Shown: in pieces, positions 5,791 through 8,873 of the stretch
Layout: each line of letters begins with the position of its first letter
Position numbering within the stretch: position 1 is the stretch's first letter
DNA from: Scatomonas sp963661545
GTDB taxonomy: Bacteria; Bacillota; Clostridia; Lachnospirales; Lachnospiraceae
Assembly: GCA_963661545.1 (NCBI GenBank)
Contig: CAVLCU010000113.1
Location: forward strand, 1-8,873
Reading direction: 5' to 3'
Length of the DNA: 8,873 nt
Notes under the pieces: generated by a model
What the model saw: only the letters and a program-made list of their open reading frames with translations
The model's database searches: none
What the model was told of the DNA's origin: nothing
Made by a program: the position numbers and the translations under genes

Positions 5791-7312
5791 GGGCATGCTC
5801 CTTCTGCTCCTTCTTTCTCTTGGTGGCGGAGGACTTCTTCCTATGGTAGGCCCCATAGTAACTCCCATAATAGTAACCGCCATAATAGCCGCCGTAACGC
5901 CTGCCATAGCGGTAGCCGCCGTAACCATAGCCATAGCCGTAGCCATAACCGGAAGTAAAGAGAGCCCCCCGGGAAATGGTATGGTTGAGAATACAGCCTG
6001 CCACCCGCTTTCCATAGCTTTCCAGCAGGTCAATGGTATCATTGATGGCAGGGATCTTCTGCTGATTCTGCCGAACCACCAAAAGGGAGAGGTCAGCCTG
6101 GCGCATCAAGACCTCCGCATCGGCCCTCCCGCGCACGCAGGGGCCGTCAATAATGATATAATCCACCCTCTGCCTCCAGCTCTCCAGGAACTGGCGAAAA
6201 CGAGCAGATCCCAGGAATTCCGCCGCCTTATTCCAGGGACTGCAATTGGCCAGCAGATAGAGAGGCAGATTCTCCTCCGGCCGGAAGATGGCCGGATCCA
6301 GGTCGCCGGACTTACTTCTGGTCTTATCCAGACCTGCCCCCTTGGGGATCTTGGCACTCAGAACATCCGCCAGCACCGACTTTTTCAGATCTCCCTCAAT
6401 CAGAAGCACCCGCAAGCCCCGCTGGGCAATGGCCAAAGCCAGATTGGCTGCCACCGTAGTCTTCCCCTCCTGGGGAGCCGTGCTGGTGACCAGAACAATC
6501 TTCTGCCTGTCCTTTTCACATTGGTAGATCAGCTTGGTTCGCATCTTCTTGATGCTCTCGGCAAAGCCAAAGCCCACCGAGGGTTCTGTAATGAGCTGCT
6601 TCTTCCTCCGCCGCAGGAGGCGAGCCTTCAGATTCCGATAAGCTCTCTCATGGCCCAGAACCCCAAATAAGGTAGTATCCAGCTTCCGGCTCACATCCTC
6701 CTCGGATTTGACCGTATCCCTCAGATAGGACAGGATGCCCAAAAGCAGAACCATAAGGGCTGCTGCCCACAGAAAAAACTTCTTCATCACAGCCCGACCC
6801 TGAAAGGAGGTATCCGGTCCGGAGGGAAAATCCGGCTCCTCAAAGGTCTCCAGAACCACCTCTCCCAGGACATTCTTGGATACCTCTTCATAATTGGCCA
6901 AAATCCCCTTGAGCAGACGAAAGGACAGCTCCGGCGAATCGCTGGTCACTGCCACCGTCAGGAGGTTGGTCTCCGGCAAAACCTTGATAGAGACCTGACC
7001 CGGGAAGGAAGACATGTTCAGATATCCCGCCACCTTCTTCTGCAAAACCTGGCTGCCCAGGACAGACTGGAAGGTATCCGTCAGCTTCTTTGCCTTGGTG
7101 GTATTGGCATAGGTTCCTGTGGTAGTCCCCTTAGCCGAAACCACAAAAGTCGTGTCCGAGGTATAGGTGGGCTCATACAACAAAAAGGCCGCCATATATG
7201 CCCAAAGCGACACTGCCAGGGCAATGCATACAACGACCCACCAATTCTTCACTATATCGCCTATCACATTCAGGACATCTTCCGCCTGTCTGTTCTGGGT
7301 ATCCTGTTCCAT
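5783..7312 (-). CDS. Wzz/BY-kinase fusion with a 16-tyrosine C-terminal tail and variant Walker A'
   Basis: The 509-residue product has TM1 at about 24-45, an extracytoplasmic Wzz-like segment, TM2 at about 179-196, and a BY-kinase ATPase with Walker A TSTAPQEGKTT (276-286) and Walker B YIIIDG (385-390, D389). The Walker A' segment is RVLLIEGDLKK (301-311): where the family normally has D-x-D-x-R it has E306, D308 and K310. The tail (455-489) is extremely tyrosine- and glycine-rich, with 16 tyrosines including GYGYGYGYGYGG, and is followed by a basic end (490-509). Such tails are the autophosphorylated cluster that the CpsB phosphatase resets. ATG at 7312 follows GGAGGAGATAGA. It lies 45 bp after the Ig-like gene and overlaps the next kinase gene by eight bases. 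It could be a complete kinase or mainly the phosphoacceptor for its tail-less neighbour; the sequence does not settle this. Confidence 0.94.
   Translation of the reverse strand: MEQDTQNRQAEDVLNVIGDIVKNWWVVVCIALAVSLWAYMAAFLLYEPTYTSDTTFVVSAKGTTTGTYANTTKAKKLTDTFQSVLGSQVLQKKVAGYLNMSSFPGQVSIKVLPETNLLTVAVTSDSPELSFRLLKGILANYEEVSKNVLGEVVLETFEEPDFPSGPDTSFQGRAVMKKFFLWAAALMVLLLGILSYLRDTVKSEEDVSRKLDTTLFGVLGHERAYRNLKARLLRRRKKQLITEPSVGFGFAESIKKMRTKLIYQCEKDRQKIVLVTSTAPQEGKTTVAANLALAIAQRGLRVLLIEGDLKKSVLADVLSAKIPKGAGLDKTRSKSGDLDPAIFRPEENLPLYLLANCSPWNKAAEFLGSARFRQFLESWRQRVDYIIIDGPCVRGRADAEVLMRQADLSLLVVRQNQQKIPAINDTIDLLESYGKRVAGCILNHTISRGALFTSGYGYGYGYGYGGYRYGRRYGGYYGGYYYGSYYGAYHRKKSSATKRKKEQKEHAHE
5921..5950 (-). 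repeat. Hexamer (GGY TAY) microsatellite encoding Gly-Tyr repeats
   Basis: Five consecutive GGY-TAY hexamers start the tyrosine tail of the first kinase (residues 455-464). They are followed by looser Gly/Tyr codons to 5846. Because the unit is six bases, slippage would add or remove Gly-Tyr pairs without shifting the frame, altering the number of candidate phosphorylation sites. Confidence 0.85.
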
Positions 7313-7357
7313 TCTATCTCCTCCGCAGCTGCCGCCGGTATCCGCAGTCCGGGGCTT

Positions 7358-8155
7358 TCATTGTACGATTACGATCATGCGGTTCTTGCCTGAGGCTCCG
7401 AAGCCGTTGACTACATAATCCACATAATAAGAACCGGCCTCCTGGGTATTCACATTGGACCAGATGGACAACTCCCCTTCTTCGTCCGCCCCCTGATAAT
7501 AAGCTGCCGGATCAAAATACTGCCCCTGGCTCAGATAGATCAGATAATCGCTGAGGGACACCTGAATCCCCTGATAGGCCTGCTCATAGATCTCCACCTG
7601 AGTCTCCAGATAAACTGTCTTGCCGCCACTGTCCATGACCCGGAATTCAATGGGATAATTCCCCACTACCATATTATTGACAGAGCTTTCCATGGAATAC
7701 TTGATCTGCTCCGTCAGATCTCCATCCAGAACGCTGTCCGCCGTAATCACAGAGAGTGGGCTGACCTTCTCTCCCACGGCATACGAAAGTGGAGCCGTCA
7801 GATGAAAAACCGGTTCCTGGTAATCTGTATAAACCAGAGTTCGTTCTGCCCGCCCCACGTTGTGACTGTCGTCTACCGCTGCATAAGTAATAATCCGGCT
7901 GCCCTCGCTGGTAAATGAGGACAAGCTCTCCACCACCAGGGTGTCCGATACATCTCCGCTGCTATCATCGGATGCTGTCACCCCCTGCAGCAATTCCTCC
8001 TCTGTGGCAGAGGCCGACAGAGACAGCTCCTGGCTGTCACAGGTAATCACCGGGGCGGTGGTATCCGAATTCCACCTCCTGTACTGCCGAAAGGCCACGA
8101 AAGCAGCAGCTGACACCAGCAGGAAAAGGATACTGAAAATCCTTAATTTCTTCAT
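7358..8155 (-). CDS. Membrane-anchored protein with three Ig-like (DUF5011-like) domains
   Basis: The 265-residue product has a basic N-terminus and one hydrophobic segment (about 5-22, lacking an obvious cleavage or lipobox motif), then about 240 extracytoplasmic residues. Three related beta-sandwich-like blocks can be seen: about 34-112 (opening DTTAPVITCD, with ASDDSSGDVSD and IITYAAVDDSHN), about 114-192 (opening EPVFHLTAP, with DSVLDGDLTEQI and YPIEFRVMDSGG), and about 197-265 (ending GSYYVDYVVNGFGASGKNRMIVIVQ). The D-G-D-L-T plus Y-x-V-x-D-S-x-G pattern is typical of DUF5011/HYR-type domains in Firmicute surface proteins. It is the first gene of the operon, just downstream of the promoter. 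ATG at 8155 has only a weak ribosome binding site (AAGAAG close by, GGGGAG further off). Its role is unknown; polymer handling at the cell surface or a structural partner for the Wzz proteins are guesses from context. Confidence 0.85.
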   Translation of the reverse strand: MKKLRIFSILFLLVSAAAFVAFRQYRRWNSDTTAPVITCDSQELSLSASATEEELLQGVTASDDSSGDVSDTLVVESLSSFTSEGSRIITYAAVDDSHNVGRAERTLVYTDYQEPVFHLTAPLSYAVGEKVSPLSVITADSVLDGDLTEQIKYSMESSVNNMVVGNYPIEFRVMDSGGKTVYLETQVEIYEQAYQGIQVSLSDYLIYLSQGQYFDPAAYYQGADEEGELSIWSNVNTQEAGSYYVDYVVNGFGASGKNRMIVIVQ

Positions 8156-8196
8156 GTAACTTCTTTTCTCTCCCCATTCATATCTTACGCTTACTT

Positions 8197-8235
8197 ACTA
8201 TAACCCCTTTTGGGCGGCAATTCAAGCTTTTTTTT
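8197..8235 (-). promoter_or_regulatory. Sigma-A-type promoter of the polysaccharide operon
   Basis: On the minus strand a -35 TTGAAT (8220-8225) and a -10 TATAGT (8197-8202) are separated by exactly 17 bases. An eight-base A-tract (8228-8235) lies just upstream of the -35 like a proximal UP element. The spacer contains CCCAAAAGGG, a small inverted repeat that might be an operator. Transcription would start near 8190, giving a leader of roughly 35 bases before the ATG at 8155. It is the best promoter seen in the window and points into all seven genes. Confidence 0.7.
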
Positions 8236-8236
8236 G

Positions 8237-8257
8237 AGCACAGCCCCTCCTTGTGCT
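8237..8257. repeat. Short inverted repeat upstream of the promoter
   Basis: AGCACA (8237-8242) and TGTGCT (8252-8257) form a 6-bp stem with a nine-base loop, immediately upstream of the A-tract and -35 of the operon promoter. On the minus strand it is followed by A residues, not T, so it is not a terminator for that strand. It could be a regulator binding site, but nothing beyond position supports this. Confidence 0.5.
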
Positions 8258-8294
8258 TAGACCAGCCTCCCTACATCATGACGGGCAAAGCCAT

Positions 8295-8538
8295 CGGTGG
8301 GGGCGGGTACAGCCGTACGACAGGCTAGTCCTCGGCTTGAAGAAACACTAAGCAGCCAGAGCCTTCTCCAGAAGGGCACCGGGCAAACTCAGACGAAAGC
8401 TGATGCTTTCGCCCTCGGTTGCCCTTTCCGCTTGTGCTTGAGGCACAAGCTCCAGCCCTTCCTCCGGAGGCTCTGCCAGCCAAGTGTTTCTAGTCAAGCC
8501 TGTGGAGGCCTGCCTCCCTGCTGCACCCGCCCCCACCG
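8295..8538. repeat. 244-bp imperfect palindrome with branched apical domain (structured RNA or foldback element)
   Basis: The outer arms pair perfectly over 14 bp (CGGTGGGGGCGGGT, 8295-8308, with 8525-8538). Moving inward, GGCTTGA (8334-8340) pairs with 8494-8500, AGAAACACT (8341-8349) with 8483-8491 leaving a two-base bulge, CAGAGCC (8357-8363) with 8469-8475, and GAAGGGC (8371-8377) with 8455-8461. The apical part holds GGGCAA/TTGCCC (8381-8386 with 8419-8424) enclosing a perfect hairpin CGAAAGC-TGAT-GCTTTCG (8394-8411), and next to it GCTTGTGC-TTGAG-GCACAAGC (8430-8450). The arms also align as related sequences between the paired blocks. No protein family is recognisable in either strand. 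Which strand, if any, is transcribed is unclear. Confidence 0.85.
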
Positions 8539-8587
8539 CCGTCTCCGCCCTGTGTATTGAAATGCCCTGATTCTCTCCCTGTATTAC

Positions 8588-8692
8588 CCTGAGTTACCAA
8601 CCACCAGTCAAACTGGTGGTTTATTATTAGCCACAATCATTGGCACTTTTACCGATATACATAAGCCTGAGTTATTCACCGCGATGCGGTGA
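8588..8692. repeat. Two CCTGAGTTAY + hairpin modules
   Basis: CCTGAGTTA occurs at 8588-8596 and 8666-8674, 78 bases apart. Each copy is followed after two or one bases by a perfect short hairpin: AACCACCAGT/ACTGGTGGTT with loop CAA (8599-8621), and TCACCGC/GCGGTGA with loop GAT (8676-8692). The stems share only a CACC core. TTAY followed by a hairpin is reminiscent of IS200/IS605-type ends, but no transposase is present, so this is only a resemblance. Confidence 0.6.
8599..8628 (+). terminator. Possible intrinsic terminator on the plus strand
   Basis: A perfect 10-bp stem with a three-base loop (8599-8621) runs into TTTATTATT on the plus strand. The T-tract is interrupted by A residues, so efficiency is uncertain. 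On the minus strand the stem is followed by GGTAACTC and would not terminate. If real, it would end a plus-strand transcript from the palindrome region or upstream, but I see no convincing plus-strand promoter for one. Confidence 0.4.
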
Positions 8693-8792
8693 TCACAGCT
8701 ACCTAAGAGTAATTACGCTGAAAGCCCCGGACGGCGGATGCACAGATGGGCAAGCTTGCTTGCACAGCTGCGCAGACATCGGACGGGCAAGA

Positions 8793-8870
8793 CGGTATCG
8801 ACAAGTAGCCCGATAGGGCGGATTGTTGATACCGGCGGCGACTGCGGGAGCGCGCAGCGCGGAGCAGTCG
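8793..8870. repeat. Two adjacent stem-loops at the window edge
   Basis: CGGTATCGACAA (8793-8804) pairs with 8823-8834 over 12 positions with one G-T wobble, and the loop contains GCCC-GATA-GGGC (8808-8819). Four bases later CGACTGC (8839-8845) pairs with GCAGTCG (8864-8870) around GCGC-GCA-GCGC (8850-8860). The stretch just before, 8710-8790, is GC-rich and full of short palindromes (GCAAGC-TT-GCTTGC, CAGCTG, TGCGCA). No gene is visible. The structure may continue beyond the window. Confidence 0.7.
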
Positions 8871-8873
8871 GCT

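Noticed and set aside
5791..5796. Alternative ATG two codons upstream for the tail-less kinase
   Set aside because: Its distance from the nearest AAGGAG is only one base, whereas the ATG at 5790 has a seven-base spacing.
4450..5958. Plus-strand open frame of 502 codons opposite the second kinase
   Set aside because: It is rich in His, Gln and Arg with no domain, and lies over a complete, motif-bearing kinase gene. I regard it as an antisense shadow.
8237..8257. Intrinsic terminator between the palindrome and the operon promoter
   Set aside because: The stem is only 6 bp with a nine-base loop. The T-run precedes the stem on the plus strand and becomes an A-run on the minus strand, so the polarity is wrong in both directions.
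8297..8560. Small open frames on both strands of the 244-bp palindrome
   Set aside because: Both translations start alike (MGAG...RQAS) simply because the arms are inverted copies. Neither has a good ribosome binding site or a recognisable family.
8581..8611. Second minus-strand promoter TTGACT...TAATAC upstream of the palindrome
   Set aside because: The spacer is 19 bases, the -10 matches poorly, and the -35 lies inside a hairpin stem. It would be interesting as the source of a structured leader but is too weak to call.

Overview
The window carries the regulatory and chain-length end of a capsule or exopolysaccharide (CPS/EPS) operon, most likely from a gut Firmicute of the Lachnospiraceae type (Blautia-like). 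That placement is an inference from gene content (Wzz-kinase fusions, a PHP-type CpsB phosphatase, an LCP transferase, a multi-domain Ig-like surface protein), strong GGAGG ribosome binding sites and fairly GC-rich coding DNA. The exact genus cannot be fixed from sequence alone.

All seven recognisable genes lie on the minus strand, so the operon reads from high to low coordinates. A good sigma-A-type promoter (-35 TTGAAT, 17-bp spacer, -10 TATAGT, upstream A-tract) sits at 8197-8235. It precedes an anchored three-domain Ig-like protein (7358-8155), then two tandem Wzz/BY-kinase fusions (5783-7312 with a 16-tyrosine tail, and 4414-5790 without one), an S24/S26 signal-peptidase-like protein (3912-4382), an ABC exporter half-transporter (1972-3843), a CpsB-type tyrosine phosphatase (1152-1898, TTG start) and an LCP-family glycopolymer transferase (77-1030). 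Spacing is tight (an 8-bp overlap, otherwise 31-121 bp) and no internal terminator is visible, so one transcript is likely. It probably continues past position 1.

The kinase/phosphatase genes form the usual Wzd/Wze/Wzh-like phosphoregulatory switch on polymer length and export, and the LCP protein would attach finished polymer to the wall. The peptidase plus ABC exporter pair is not a standard part of that switch. It resembles a peptide processing and export module set into the operon, but no precursor peptide gene is visible.

The most striking coding-level observation is a perfect tract of 21 heptamers (147 bp) inside the ABC gene, between its membrane and ATPase domains. It is read as seven heptapeptides ending in SGQ. 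Both alternative reading frames meet a stop inside the tract, so any copy-number change not divisible by three would remove the ATPase domain. This is an arrangement suited to phase variation.

The roughly 700 bases upstream of the operon (8156-8873) contain no convincing gene but are dense in secondary structure: a 244-bp imperfect palindrome with an elaborate apical domain (8295-8538), a terminator-like hairpin on the plus strand (8599-8628), a pair of CCTGAGTTA-plus-hairpin modules, and two further stem-loops running to the window edge. These may be a structured RNA, mobile-element ends or dispersed intergenic repeats. The sequence alone does not decide between them.
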